Shown piece by piece: positions 41,179 to 52,052 of a stretch of DNA of 64,000 nt. The notes beneath the pieces were generated by a model. It was given only the letters and a program-made list of their open reading frames with translations, did not search any database and was not told where the DNA came from. Within the stretch, counting starts at the first letter, position 1, and each line of letters begins with the position of its first letter. The position numbers and the translations under genes are program-made. The stretch lies in NCBI RefSeq assembly GCF_963678635.1, contig NW_026971160.1, positions 30,567 through 94,566 on the forward strand, written 5' to 3'. Origin of the DNA: Symsagittifera roscoffensis. Lineage: Eukaryota; Xenacoelomorpha; Acoela; Convolutidae.

Positions 41179-44100
41179 CTGCAAAAATACAAAATAATAA
41201 CAAGGATAGCAGGTTAGTGTGCAAGTAGCACAAAATGTTCCGACCATAGTCTTACAAAAATACAAAAATGATAAACTAGAGTTTAGGCATATTCGACAGT
41301 CATGGTAAAATAAGCAAATTAGAAAAATGACAAAAAAATCAAAAAAAATTGTTTAGCAGTTTTTTGAATTGTTGAATTTTTGTTTCCAAAAAGGCACTGA
41401 ATACTAAAAAAAACTTACTTTAAGCTAAAACTAAGAAAAATTAAGCAATCGTAAGCTTTTAAGCTATTAAAATAAACTTATGTAAGTCTGCTCGCTCACT
41501 CGAAATTAGACGGAAAATCAAAAATTTCAAATTGGTTTTTCCCGACACTCGAAATGTTTTTTGATATTTTGTTTGAATCACGACTGAAAGGGCTTGAAAA
41601 TGATATATTACTCAACGATACAAAGTACAAAGTTCCTCCACACCCGAATACAAAGTTCCTACCCATGTTTCAAATGGTCGGAACAATTGCAAAACAATTT
41701 TGATTCTAGCAAAGAAATCATCGAGATCACACACTGGGTTAACAGGTTTATATTTTGAAAAAAAAATTAAAGCAAAACTTCTCCAAATTTGAACTGACAG
41801 CATAAGAAACAAACATAGCCAACAGACAGTTGGACACAGAGGCAAAAGTGAGCTTCCCACCACTTGCGATACAAAAGCGAGTGACTGTTGAAAAAATTAA
41901 ATGAAAGCAAAAAGTGAAAAGAGAATATTAAAAAAACGATTTCATCATAAAAAGTTAAAAGAATCGCAAAAAAGGCCAAAAAAGATCCCAAAAAAAAATT
42001 ATCTGCATCATAGGAAATTTTACAATGAGCTTTCGGAAAGATACAAAAAAAGCTATACTTCCAACAAATCCTTTTTCTGCAGGGACTAATCCGGCAAAAA
42101 TAAGCAGACAGACAAAATCTAACATAGGTGAAAACTTTCAGTTTGCAAAAAAAAACAGATCCCGACTGGAAACTTCCCGGCTTTGTCGTCAAACAGGAGT
42201 GCTAGAGCAACTTAGAAAAAAGCTGAACCTTCAAAAAAAATTGGACTACGGGGACTAAGCCGACAAACATAAGCAGACGGGCCTTATTCCAAAAAAGCAT
42301 AAAAATTCAAGTTTGCAAGAGCCGGATTCGAACCACATGCCTTTGCGGTCTCGAGCCGTGATACCTCTACGGCAGATGCGCTAGAACGTTTGATTGAATT
42401 TAAAATTATAATAAGGGAAGCATTGATGTAGTCCAGGCTCCAGAAGATGAGTCCTGTGAACATCGTTAATTCCGGAAAAAAGTATCGTACCCGATTCCAA
42501 CACTCTTACTTATCGCAACGGTAATTAAATTTAAGTTTATTTCAAAAGATAGAACTTTTTGGTTTTCCATTTCTTTTTAGAGTTGATCATTTTTCCAGAA
42601 AACTCCAGCGGAAGATTAAAATGGAAAAACTTCAATGTTTGCACGAAGACAAGATAATACGTTCACACTCATCTATTCAAATGATTTCAGGTTGCATTTA
42701 TAGACACTGGTCCTAAAAATAACACTAGGTTCGCTGTAATTGCAATCAAATTTTTTTCAATTCCAGAAAAAGAAACATTAGTGGCTGGCTTGATTGATGA
42801 TCCTCCCCTCAGAAAAAACTGTCGTTTGTAGAGAATCTATTGAGTTTAACACAAGTAAGCAGGAAAAAACACTGACTTGTTTTTTTTTTGAAAACATCTC
42901 AACATTCGAATTTCCACAGAAAAAAATGAGAAATCTGATAATTAAATTCCTTTTTTTTAAATTAGAAGTCAATCAAGTTTTTCTTGACCTTTACACTTTC
43001 GCTGTTCGATTGTGGAGTTTCCCTTGCTTTTAACAAAAGAAATGAGCTGAAAATAAATCAAAAGTCAAACCGCGAAAAGCCAGACATTTCCTGAAAAAAA
43101 AATCATGACCTATATAAGAGCCTGAACAATTTTCATTGAATCTTAAAATTCGAGTTGGTAGAATTACTACTAACATGAAAAGCAATTTTTGAAAAAAAAA
43201 GACTCTAAATTTAAATACCACATGCTCAAAATGTTCTGTTGCAGTAAAGTTCCACACAGAGGCGAAGCTGCGCATCACAAACAATAAGGAGAACACGACA
43301 AAAGCAGCTCTATGAAGTCAATTAGAAAAGGTAGAAATAAGCCTCGAATTAGTTTTAAAAAATCCGCTGTCTCGGATTCAATCTGCGACCGAGAGATTAT
43401 GAGTCTCACTCACTAGCCACTGAACTACGGACGCTTAATAAATCATAAACACTAGTCACAAATAAAGCAGAAAATATATGCTATGAAAATTCCAATGCTA
43501 CATATCGTGATTATAGCTAATGTGCTACCAAATCAAAGAACACTTTTAATGAACGCTCGCAAGCTCGCTGATTAAAAAAAATCTCAACTTTTTAATTTCA
43601 AAGCAAATAGATGGCCTTAAAGCTCTTTGATTTTCTAGAGGAATTTATGTGACACTTTTTTTGATAAAATTAGCCCAACTTGAGAAAACTGGATCAATCG
43701 AATTTTTTTTATTTCGCTAGGAAATCTGATATTTAAGTTCTATTCTCTAAATTAGAAGTCAATCACATTTTTCGTGACCTTTACACTTTTGCTGTTCGAT
43801 AGGGGAGTTTGCCTTGCTTTTTACAAAAGAAATGAACTGAACTTAAAAAGAAATCGAAAGTCAACCGCAAAAGCAGTAAAATTTGAGCCTGAACGTTTCC
43901 TAAAAAAACGAGAAAAATCACCGCCTATATAAGAGTCTCAACTACATTCATCGACTATAAAAAAAACCCGCAAAATGATAGGTTACCTGCAATTATGAGG
44001 TGTATCTTGTCACTCAAATCCTTCGGTAGCCTCTCACTCTCTCGCAACTGGGCCAAAGAGTCGATTGCGAGTGCTATATTCTTCTTTCGCTCAAACCTAT

Positions 44101-45989
44101 CAAAAATATTTAACAAATAACTTTTCCGACATAAGAATACTTAAAATGACGATATAGTTTTACAACATTAAAACAGGTTAAAGAACTTACATCGATGATA
44201 AACTGCATACTATTACGTTAATTCCTTTGCTTGTTTTAATTACAGCAAACTGGAACAACAGAACGGTAGCAACCGACGTAACCATTTCGATTTTTTACAC
44301 TTTCTTTTAACATTATCTGTCGTTTTCCTGGGAAAAGAACAACCCTCAATCTATGATTAATTACAACTTCAGAAAAGTCGGAAAAATTGCCAGAATTTGG
44401 ATTTGACACACAGGTTTTATCGAAAGTAGCAACCTGTTCAGTGATAGCAGGTATATGTCGTTCTTATTGTACCATGGATCCAGGTCGAACCAGTCAGATT
44501 GATTGCTGGACTCCAAGGAGTCGAAAGACTCCGTGTGTATGCAGGGGTATAGCACATCTACTGCTTTGTGCTGTAAAGAGGGGAACGTGTCTCTGAAAAC
44601 TGAAAGAGTGAAGCGACTGTTGACCAGCACCGTGTCAGCCAAACCTGAAACCATAAAGGAGGTTTACTTATATCATCTAACGCTCGAAATTTTCAGAGAC
44701 GAGGTTGAACTCCACAAACATAAACCACAACAAGCTAAAATGTCTCAAAAAACCTTCTACTGCTGAATGATAGATGCTTTTGTCTTAAACAAAAATATCA
44801 AGTACCGATCTGCTGCCCGCGATTGATTTTCAAACTCCGGGAATAAAACGCTGTATTGCCCGTGACGATTGAAAACGCATAACAGAAGTTTCTCACACAC
44901 ATGTGCGATTTGTGTTGAAAACTTGGATAGTTATATTCACATAAGCACCGCTTGTTAAAAAAACTGAAAAAAGCATCAACAAAGTAGAGTTACATCGCCG
45001 CAAGGCAAAAAGAATCTTAACATTTCGATGTCTCAGATTGATATGAATGAAAATGGTAGACTAACCAGTAGTAAACTGCTCAAGTGCATCTATAGGCGCT
45101 CTATATATTCTCTTTAACATCGTCTTTCTGGCCGTCAAAAGCATATCTGGAAAGTGACAATAGAACACTATTTTGGCCTTCCTGCTCATCCGAAGCACTG
45201 GAATGCAGGCCGATATTTGGTCACAAATGAAGACGTCGTGAGTGAATGGAGAGAAGAGGACTATGTAGAATGCGAGGTATATCATTCTGAGATAGGCACA
45301 CACAGCAGCACATCTGCCACCAAACAAACTCCTCGGAAGCCAGTCGCCTGAAGTAGACATGTTTTTTTTAATTTCGTCAGTTGCGCAAATACACTTTCGT
45401 CAACTTAGTGCTTTTGGGCTAATCAATTTCGCTTGCGTCAAAAATTCTATTGAGATTTCTTCGCAATCTGCCCTGGCAAAAATCGAAGATCCATGCGTGT
45501 ATTACTTCAAAGTTATCGATGTACAAATTTTTAAAAGCTATACAATCTATTCATTGAAAAAAGGTTCCATGTGGATACAGCTAACACGTAAACTCGTATG
45601 TAGTCATCACTATGAAATCGGATCTCTTTAACTATATCCCCCCTCGGGTTAGTAGTAACAAATATCCCCCCTCTAACGAAATAAATCAACGGTTAAGCAT
45701 ATGAAAATTTTAAATCTAGTAACTAATCTCCCCCTTTTGAAAAAGGGGGGTTATAGTTAAAGAGATCCATGTAAGCAACTAAATACAGTCTTTATAGTAA
45801 TTTCGACTGCTCACCTTTGCACACAACCTGCATTTGTTTTGTTTCATCGAAGCAGTGGCTGGGGTCATAATGGGAAGTGTAGATGACGAAGGGGTGGTTG
45901 AGAGACCGAAGAGCAAGGGCAGAGTCCACTAGCCATCTCTCTGCACCCCCGATTCCAAGATCAGGGTGCACGAAGGCTACACGCACCAT
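40646..45989 (-). CDS. ALG2: ALG2 alpha-1,3/1,6-mannosyltransferase, 5 exons
   Basis: ALG2 adds the second and third mannose to the dolichol-linked N-glycan precursor on the cytosolic face of the ER. Exons in coding order: 45989-45815, 45347-45066, 44644-44434, 44096-43987, 41178-40646 (1,311 nt, 436 residues; human ALG2 is 416). Seen: an N-terminal glycosyltransferase loop [10 protein letters not shown] (about 10-19); [10 protein letters not shown] and [31 protein letters not shown] with TTG at the next junction; the family run LLSLNRFERKKN across exons 3-4; the GT4 acid motif EHFGIVPVE at E330-E338; then NSGGPLETI. All junctions are GT-AG and in phase. ATG 45989 is chosen because [11 protein letters not shown] is the conserved start. 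A 37-residue Lys/Glu/Asp-rich insertion precedes the C-terminus. Confidence 0.96.
41200..41684 (-). mobile_element. HINE/DINE-1-like non-autonomous element, copy 3
   Basis: Same family as 30306-30866, with TGTTCCGACCAT and the inverted ATGGTCGGAACA both intact. It begins about 20 bases inside ALG2 intron 4. Confidence 0.5.
42030..42525 (-). repeat. Composite interspersed repeat, copy 2, with tRNA-Ser-like head
   Basis: Co-linear with 34190-34690. The minus strand carries a perfect B box GGTTCGAATCC and an anticodon-like loop CTCGAGA within a CGG/CCG stem (CGA, serine-like), at about 42315-42390. A tRNA-derived SINE in ALG2 intron 4. Confidence 0.6.
42930..43140 (+). repeat. Direct repeat, left copy (possible terminal repeat)
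   Basis: About 210 bp repeated at 43721-43953. The shared sequence runs from GAAATCTGAT through AATTAGAAGTCAATCA and GACCTTTACACTTT to a TATATAAGAG box. It may be a terminal repeat of a small LTR-like element, or a local duplication. Confidence 0.5.
43362..43434 (-). tRNA. Methionine-tRNA-like sequence, probably a pseudogene
   Basis: The minus strand resembles elongator tRNA-Met: A box TAGTTCAGTGGCTAGTGAG, and an anticodon stem GAGA/TCTC around the 7-base loop CTCATAA (anticodon CAT). The T arm and the end of the acceptor stem do not pair well and the B box is degenerate. It is more likely a SINE head or decayed gene than a working tRNA. Confidence 0.35.
43721..43953 (+). repeat. Direct repeat, right copy
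   Basis: Second copy of 42930-43140, about 580 bp downstream in the same orientation, ending with the same TATATAAGAG box. The tRNA-Met-like sequence lies between the copies. Confidence 0.5.
43987..44096 (-). CDS. ALG2: ALG2 exon 4
   Basis: Residues 223-259: [11 protein letters not shown] through DKIHLIIAG. Acceptor TTGATAG, donor GCAG|GTAACC. Confidence 0.93.
44434..44644 (-). CDS. ALG2: ALG2 exon 3
   Basis: Residues 153-222: [19 protein letters not shown] and IYLLSLNR. Acceptor GTTTCAG, donor ACAG|GTTGCT. Confidence 0.93.
45066..45347 (-). CDS. ALG2: ALG2 exon 2
   Basis: Residues 59-152: [30 protein letters not shown] and [13 protein letters not shown]. Acceptor ACTTCAG, donor ACTG|GTTAGT. 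Confidence 0.95.
45815..45989 (-). CDS. ALG2: ALG2 exon 1
   Basis: Residues 1-58 with start ATG 45989 and the nucleotide-sugar-binding loop [10 protein letters not shown]. Donor AAAG|GTGAGC. Confidence 0.95.
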
Positions 45990-46617
45990 AATATTTCACT
46001 TATACCACAGGAACAGCAAACACGTTGATTTATTTCAACTTCAATCCAGGCACTGATGCATCCAAGATGTATCAAGGATCAACTTGTATCGGTTGTATTA
46101 AGGATGAACTTCTAGCAACTTGAAATTGATTTAGAATTTTATTTAAATCACACCACCGTAATCTGAAAAATAATTAAATCAAAATTGCACAGTTCTTAAA
46201 TTGTTTACCATTACTACACTTCTGGGACAAAGAAGTTGCATTTTTTCCACGCTTCTACCGTGTTCTCTACAACTACTAGAAGTAAACGGTTGAAATTTTG
46301 ACTTATAATGGACGAAGAACTTTCTCGTAGAAAATAGCCGCCGCGACTCAGCTAAAAAAACGTACTTGCGAAACTTTCTCAAGATTTTTCAAAAAATATT
46401 CCCATTGAGACCACGTTCATTGATATCAAGTAACTACCTGCTAGGAAAAGTTTTAAGCCGCTGAAGAGGAAGTCGGTCACTAACCTTTGCTTGTTCAGTT
46501 ATCGAGAAAAATAAAAACTGAATTTTTTGGAGATAAAGTAACATTATTGCATTTGAATTTTGCAAACGAAAAGTTTCAATAAAACTTTGATTTCAGTATC
46601 AGAATATCAGCATTTTT

Positions 46618-46862
46618 TAAGTTAAGTTAAGACCCTTTTTATCCACGAGGGAAAGGACCAGCATACGAGCTGTACAGCTTATCACGGCGAACCGCTGTTG
46701 TGCCCCTGCTAAAGAACTACATGCACTTATTTTTGTGGTTTTTCACGTCTGGGTAATGTTGCCTCACCCGCAAGCAACGAGCACGGATCATGGGGGGCCT
46801 CATACATCCGACCTTACGATTGAGAGGCGGGGACGCAATAACTTCACCGCCGCTCCCCAGAA
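46618..46862 (-). mobile_element. tRNA-derived SINE, copy 2
   Basis: Matches 36926-37168, sharing GAGCTGTACAGCT, ATCACGGCGAAC, CTGTTGTGCCCC, TGGGTAATGTTGC and GATTGAGAGGCGG, with several substitutions, so the copies are old. Confidence 0.6.
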
Positions 46863-47077
46863 AAGATCGCCCTATAAAAATCCCGGAAAAGTTGTCAATC
46901 CTGTTTGGGGAAAATGGGAAACAGTATGCTCATTAGCTGCAGGTTTTAACATAGCGCTAAAACCACAGCCTGTTCTATTCACAAGACAAAAAGAAAAGTT
47001 TGAAAAAAGATTTACTTGTTATTTAAAGCCATGTAGAAAGGGTAATTATTAGCAATCTCCAATAAAGAGAAAATAGG

Positions 47078-47711
47078 ACAAGGATAGCCTGTTACTGTGC
47101 AAGTAGCACAGAATGTTCCGATCATAGTCTTTAGAAAACTACGGTGGTTAAAAAGGTTCTTTTTCCAAGTTAGTGTAGTTTTTTTGCTTGGTGTGATAAA
47201 AGGATCTGACGTAAAAATATACATTAAGCATACAATTTGAGCATCTGACGTAAAAAAAAATGGGACAAAAATTTTTGCAGAAAAATGACTAGAAAAGTTT
47301 TTTAAAAAATTTTAAAATTTAATGCAGAAAATTTTCGAATTTTTTGGTTCCCAAAAAGAAGCTACAAAACTCCAAAAAAATAATTTTACTTGCTTAAAAT
47401 TAATTTTTAATAAAGCCTTAAATTAGGCATACTTCAACTGTTTTAAGCCTGCTCACTTGCTTTATTCGCTCAAATTAAGATCAAAAATAAAAAATTCTAA
47501 ACCGGCTTTTCTCGACACAAGAAAAAAAGTTGGAAAATTTTTAACATGGTTCGAACCACGACTGAAAAGGCTTTTATATGATCTATCAATCATCCCAGCT
47601 CATCCCTGTCCGATGATTATTTATGGTACCTGATTTTGCGTGTAAACAAAAAAAGAAAAAAACTAAACACACCCGAATACAAAGTTCCTCCCCATTTTCA
47701 ATGGTCCGAAC
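47078..47711 (-). mobile_element. HINE/DINE-1-like non-autonomous element, copy 4
   Basis: The longest copy of the family. It holds the hairpin CTGTGC/GCACAG, then TGTTCCGATCAT, and the far end ATGGTCCGAACA. A fifth, short fragment lies at 61602-61665. Confidence 0.5.
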
Positions 47712-49498
47712 AAAAACCTCCGCAAAGATGGTGGCACTCAAACTTTAACCGTTTGAGCTCTCTTGCAAAAATTAAACACTCTATTCAACAACTTATTGGT
47801 CTGAAATGGTCTTAATTTGCCTTACCTGTGATAAAACTCTGATAAGACGTGTTGATATTATAATGAATGTTAAATGTTTCCTTAATTTATGCAGATAAAA
47901 TGCGAATCAATCATAAATTATCTTCATTATTATATTATATTGCCTTTCTTAAATTCGATGTATTCTTGTACGTAGAGGCTACTCTAAAATCAACAAATAG
48001 GAGAATAAACGGGAAACAAAAGTGAGCCAACACGACAGCGGAGACCATAACACACTCTCATTCGTCATGGCCAAACTTAGACAATCCATTCAACCAACTG
48101 GCCCCATCATGCATAATCAAGTGAAGTGGAGCACATAAATATTCACTTCATTAGCTACTCACTTTTATAGAACACCTTTGTACGCTAGCTGTAGTTTATA
48201 CTGGCTCATTTATGCCAAAAATGTATACATTGCAGAACTTGATTGGGATTAGCCTATTCGTAGACAAATGGTGATCTCTACACAGAGGCGAAGCGGAGCT
48301 TCGCACTACTTGCGATACAACAAAAAAATGAACGGCAGCTAGCCGAAAAAAAGACCCAAGCTGAGTCGAAAAAAAGTTTAAAAAATTATTCGAAAAATTG
48401 ATTGTTCAACGCTTGTCTCGAACCCTGATACAGAAAGGGAAAAATACTGAGAAACACTGCCAGTATTAAATAAACATTATAAACTTTATCAAGCGGATAC
48501 CGAGCAGACAAAATTTGAGTAGACTGCTGTTGCGTCGGAAAAAAATCAAAATTGAGCTATAAAACATTTTGAGCCAAAAAAATGCCTAAAGTTTACACCT
48601 CCCCCACACTTACCCTTCCGTAAGCACAAAAACAATTTAAAAATTTTGGTGCTAAAGCGACGAATGATCAAGAAATAAACAGAAATGCATCAGCCGAAAC
48701 CATTCAAGCCGAAAAAATCTTAAAGTGAAGAAAAAAAAACGAAAAAATATGAGCGAAAAAATAAAACTAAAACAAGTTGATTTACAACCCACTATAAAAA
48801 CTCGAATGGAACGGCCATTTAAAAGGCAGACATGCTCAAAAATAATCTGTTGACAGGCTGCTATCAGAACAGCCGAGCTAACTGATTCAACTGATTTTGT
48901 TAAGCTAGTTGTTAACCCGAAAAAAGTCTATATTCCAGTTTGATAACGCTTGTTAATCGCATGAGTGAAAACATTTTTTCATAATAACAAAAAAACTAAA
49001 ACATTCTATCAACAGTTTTATTTTTCCAGCATCAATAGTACAACGAATTCTGGCAACCTACCTTCTGACAGCCTACTTTTAAAACATAACCTTCTAGTGC
49101 TCAGCGCTCGAAGTGGCCTAGCCAGATAAATACAAGGCCTTAAAAAACCCTATTCAGAACGTTGAAAGAATTAAGGGAGAGTTTCAGCATCTTCGATTTA
49201 AGTTCAAAACATTTGTTTGCAACCTTGGAACTGTGGCTATATGAGAATACCGCTTCTTCAAAGAACCGATCAGCAGAAAACTATACACGGATAACCAGAC
49301 GAAAGCTAAAGCCCCTATATTCAGAATATTTATGTTTTAACCCGCAGGCAAAATCAAAATAACATAACTTTTTTTTACTTTATGTGAAAATTTAAGCATA
49401 GTCAACAGACAGTTGGAAAAGAGTCATGAACGCAAGGAAACAAAAAAACTGACTTTTTTTTGGAAAACCACAACTCTAGCTATTCTAGAATAACTTAT

Positions 49499-49886
49499 TG
49501 TCACATAGTGCTTCACGCCTATGTTAGTTACTCATTATTAATTACCAAAATTGGTGCGAATTAGACTTAAATATCAATGCCATTATATGTCAATGACAAA
49601 GTGTTAAACTCATATTTACTTAATGCAAACAATCAATTAGAATGTAATTGAATCATTAATTGAGAGAGAGAGCCATTACAATAAAGCAGCGAGAAGATAG
49701 TAATTAAAAGATTAATCCTCACTCTTATAAATCAAACAGCTTAGACTCAAGAGAAGGGGGTAGACATCACGAAGCACATCCCTGAGTCGAAGATATTGAG
49801 CCTAGACCGCGCATCCCTTTATTACTCTCAAACAAAATTCCTCATTTCCAATCATTAATTATCATAGCAAGACACGATATATAACA
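49499..49886 (+). repeat. Element B 5' LTR
   Basis: A 388-bp LTR from TGTCACA to ATAACA, containing AATAAAG near 49680. Its right border is set by the adjoining primer site, its left border by the match with 60010. Confidence 0.8.
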
Positions 49887-49904
49887 TGGTGACAGGAGTG
49901 GGAT
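49887..49904 (+). other. Element B primer-binding site, tRNA-Leu-like
   Basis: TGGTGACAGGAGTGGGAT adjoins the LTR directly and differs by one base from the complement of a leucine tRNA 3' end (...ATCCCACTCCTGACACCA). The primer assignment is inferred from general tRNA knowledge. Confidence 0.65.
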
Positions 49905-50573
49905 GATGTTACCAACCTTTCAAGACAAGCTGAAGCTGATTGCAAAGTGAGAGTGAAAACAAGACGACATCCAAAACAAGACGACTTCAATACGCCACAA
50001 GCTAAAACAAGATCACGGCAGTAACTGGCTCAAACAGCAGAAAAGCGGGGCAAAAACAGAAACTGACTACAGCCAGTGAGAGACGACAGCGAGGGGCAAA
50101 AGGAAACTTCAACTGTTTTGCGTTGATGACAACTACTATACTTCTCCCGGAAAGTGATACAAGTACAAAAACAGTTAGTTAAAACGTAAACTTAAAACTC
50201 TCGGTGCTTAAATTAAAATTGATGAGTGCTCATTTGAAACCAGTCATATGAAATCATCCATGAGAACCGCCTGAAAACCTATCCAGTGTTTAAAGTCTAA
50301 CCAAATTTCAAAAAAAAATAGTGGAATAATATTAAAGCCGCAAGAAAAGTTAATTTAAAAAGTAGAAAGTTTAAAATATAAATACGAGAGCTAATTAACT
50401 CCTACTCGTAACTAATCATAGTACGAGCCATCCATAAATTTTCTCAGAGACGATAATTACGTCCTTACAATATAAGTACCCACTGGGCATTGATTATTTC
50501 CACTATAAAATAGCGACTGATTCATTCGAAATCATTTTTGAATCAGACTTGACAATCATACTACTGTGATAAG
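49905..50573 (+). other. Element B untranslated leader
   Basis: About 670 nt of A-rich leader without a convincing frame, between primer site and Gag. CAAGACGAC recurs close by (about 49960-49985). Presumed packaging region. Confidence 0.45.
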
Positions 50574-52052
50574 ATGGCGCACGCTCAAATCTCAGTCGAA
50601 CCATTTGGCGGAAGCGATACCGAAGATTTCGCACAATTCGAACAGCTCTTCCAAGGATATGTGGGAGTTGCGGGAATCGCAAATGCTCAGCAAGCGAATT
50701 TTCTACAATTGCACCTGCGAGATAGTGCCTTGCGATTATATCAGACACTGCCAGCTCTAACAAGAGCCGACGTACCTCTTAGTCTAGCAGCACTACGCGA
50801 CCATTTTTGCAACCCTCAATTGCAAGAGGTCCACGTTCTAAAACTTGAACAATCAAAGTTTGATATCAAGCGAGACTCACCAGAGAATTTCCTGGTAAAC
50901 CTCACAAAAAAGGCACAACGAGCCTACCCGACACCGGATCTACCTGTCGTTGCCCCACTCGATGCAGCACTAGTAGGCGCGGCAGCCGATGCAGACGCAG
51001 CGCGTTTCCATGGAGAGACGGCACAACGTCAAGAACAACTTGACGCAGAAAATGATCATAGGAACAACCAGATTAAACGTCTTTTTATAAAAGGCATGCC
51101 CAACTGGCTCCGTTCGAAGATGATGGAAGAACCAGCTGCGACAACAGTACAAGAACTTTGCAACCTGGCACGCAAACAAATGACAATTAGAGACGTCTGT
51201 CGTAATGAGGATTACCCAGAAGATAGTTTCAATGAAATTGGAGATACAGTTTCTCACAACCTAATCAGTGCGTTGTCAAAACTAACAACAGCCCAGGAAC
51301 AAATCGAGAAACAACTCAACGAAGTCCGTAGTGAGCTATCGGATCAGAGAAAAACGATCCAGTCACGACCACAAGGTGACAACGGAAAAACCCAGCAGAG
51401 CTCTCAACTGAATAGCCAAAACACTGATGGGAATAATAATCAAACCCAACAACAACAAAATCACGGAAAAAATGCACAAAGCCAAGGGACTGGACAAGGC
51501 CCAAACCAGGACAATACATCTGGCCCTAATCAATGGAATGGATATCAAGGGAATGGACAACAGAGATACAATCAAAGAAGGGGTAGATTTGGTAAAGAAA
51601 AAAAGAACGGACAGCAGAGAAATGATGGGGGATACGGAAACCAAGGTTTCCCTGGATTCCAAAATATGCAGATCCTCCCACAAATGTTCCAGTTTCACCC
51701 ACAGATACCTGGAATTCAACCGAACCCACAGTTCCAACAAAGCCAGAACTATCCTCATACACAACAGAATGTCCAATTCTCTCCGAACCAGATGTACCCT
51801 CAACAACACCAACAGCAACAAGCGACAGCCACGCAGCCACAACAGAACAACCCGTTTGCCCAACAAGCCTCACAACCAATGAGGCAGCAGGTGCACACCC
51901 AAAATCCTAGTACATCAGCAGTACGCACTGGATCAAAGTTCTGTGACCACTGCGGGAAGTTTGGCCATACTATCAGCCAATGTTGGCACAAACCCAAGCC
52001 ACAGGGACAGCAGCAACAGAATTTCCCGTTCCAAATGGAACCAAAAAACTAA
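50574..52052 (+). CDS. gag: Element B Gag (492 aa)
   Basis: An intact frame from ATG 50574 to TAA 52050-52052. Residues about 1-230 fit the retrotransposon capsid pattern (FLQLHLRDSAL, LRDHF, NFLVNLTKKAQ). A short coiled coil follows, then a long Gln/Asn/Pro-rich tract (about 255-440), and one CCHC zinc knuckle CDHCGKFGHTISQC (about 457-470). The last sense codons form the heptamer A_AAA_AAC immediately before the stop. It builds the particle and binds genomic RNA. Confidence 0.9.
   Translation: MAHAQISVEPFGGSDTEDFAQFEQLFQGYVGVAGIANAQQANFLQLHLRDSALRLYQTLPALTRADVPLSLAALRDHFCNPQLQEVHVLKLEQSKFDIKRDSPENFLVNLTKKAQRAYPTPDLPVVAPLDAALVGAAADADAARFHGETAQRQEQLDAENDHRNNQIKRLFIKGMPNWLRSKMMEEPAATTVQELCNLARKQMTIRDVCRNEDYPEDSFNEIGDTVSHNLISALSKLTTAQEQIEKQLNEVRSELSDQRKTIQSRPQGDNGKTQQSSQLNSQNTDGNNNQTQQQQNHGKNAQSQGTGQGPNQDNTSGPNQWNGYQGNGQQRYNQRRGRFGKEKKNGQQRNDGGYGNQGFPGFQNMQILPQMFQFHPQIPGIQPNPQFQQSQNYPHTQQNVQFSPNQMYPQQHQQQQATATQPQQNNPFAQQASQPMRQQVHTQNPSTSAVRTGSKFCDHCGKFGHTISQCWHKPKPQGQQQQNFPFQMEPKN
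52043..52049 (+). promoter_or_regulatory. Minus-one ribosomal frameshift site A_AAA_AAC
   Basis: Gag codons CCA AAA AAC are followed directly by TAA. Slippage by one base moves into the open frame that leads to protease. The heptamer is the canonical X_XXY_YYZ type. A downstream stimulatory structure was not obvious. In this copy the new frame meets TGA at 52115-52117. Confidence 0.75.

Larger units (their letters stand above)
45990..49498. other. Intergenic region upstream of ALG2: repeats only
   Basis: Contains a SINE copy (46618-46862), a HINE-like copy (47078-47711), and a CACAGAGGCGAAGCGGAGC repeat unit near 48281. No exon or RNA gene recognised; the ALG2 promoter should lie just above 45990, but no motif stands out. 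Confidence 0.5.

Noticed and set aside
43362-43434. Functional tRNA-Met gene
   Set aside because: T arm and distal acceptor stem do not pair and the B box is degenerate; kept only as a tRNA-like relic.
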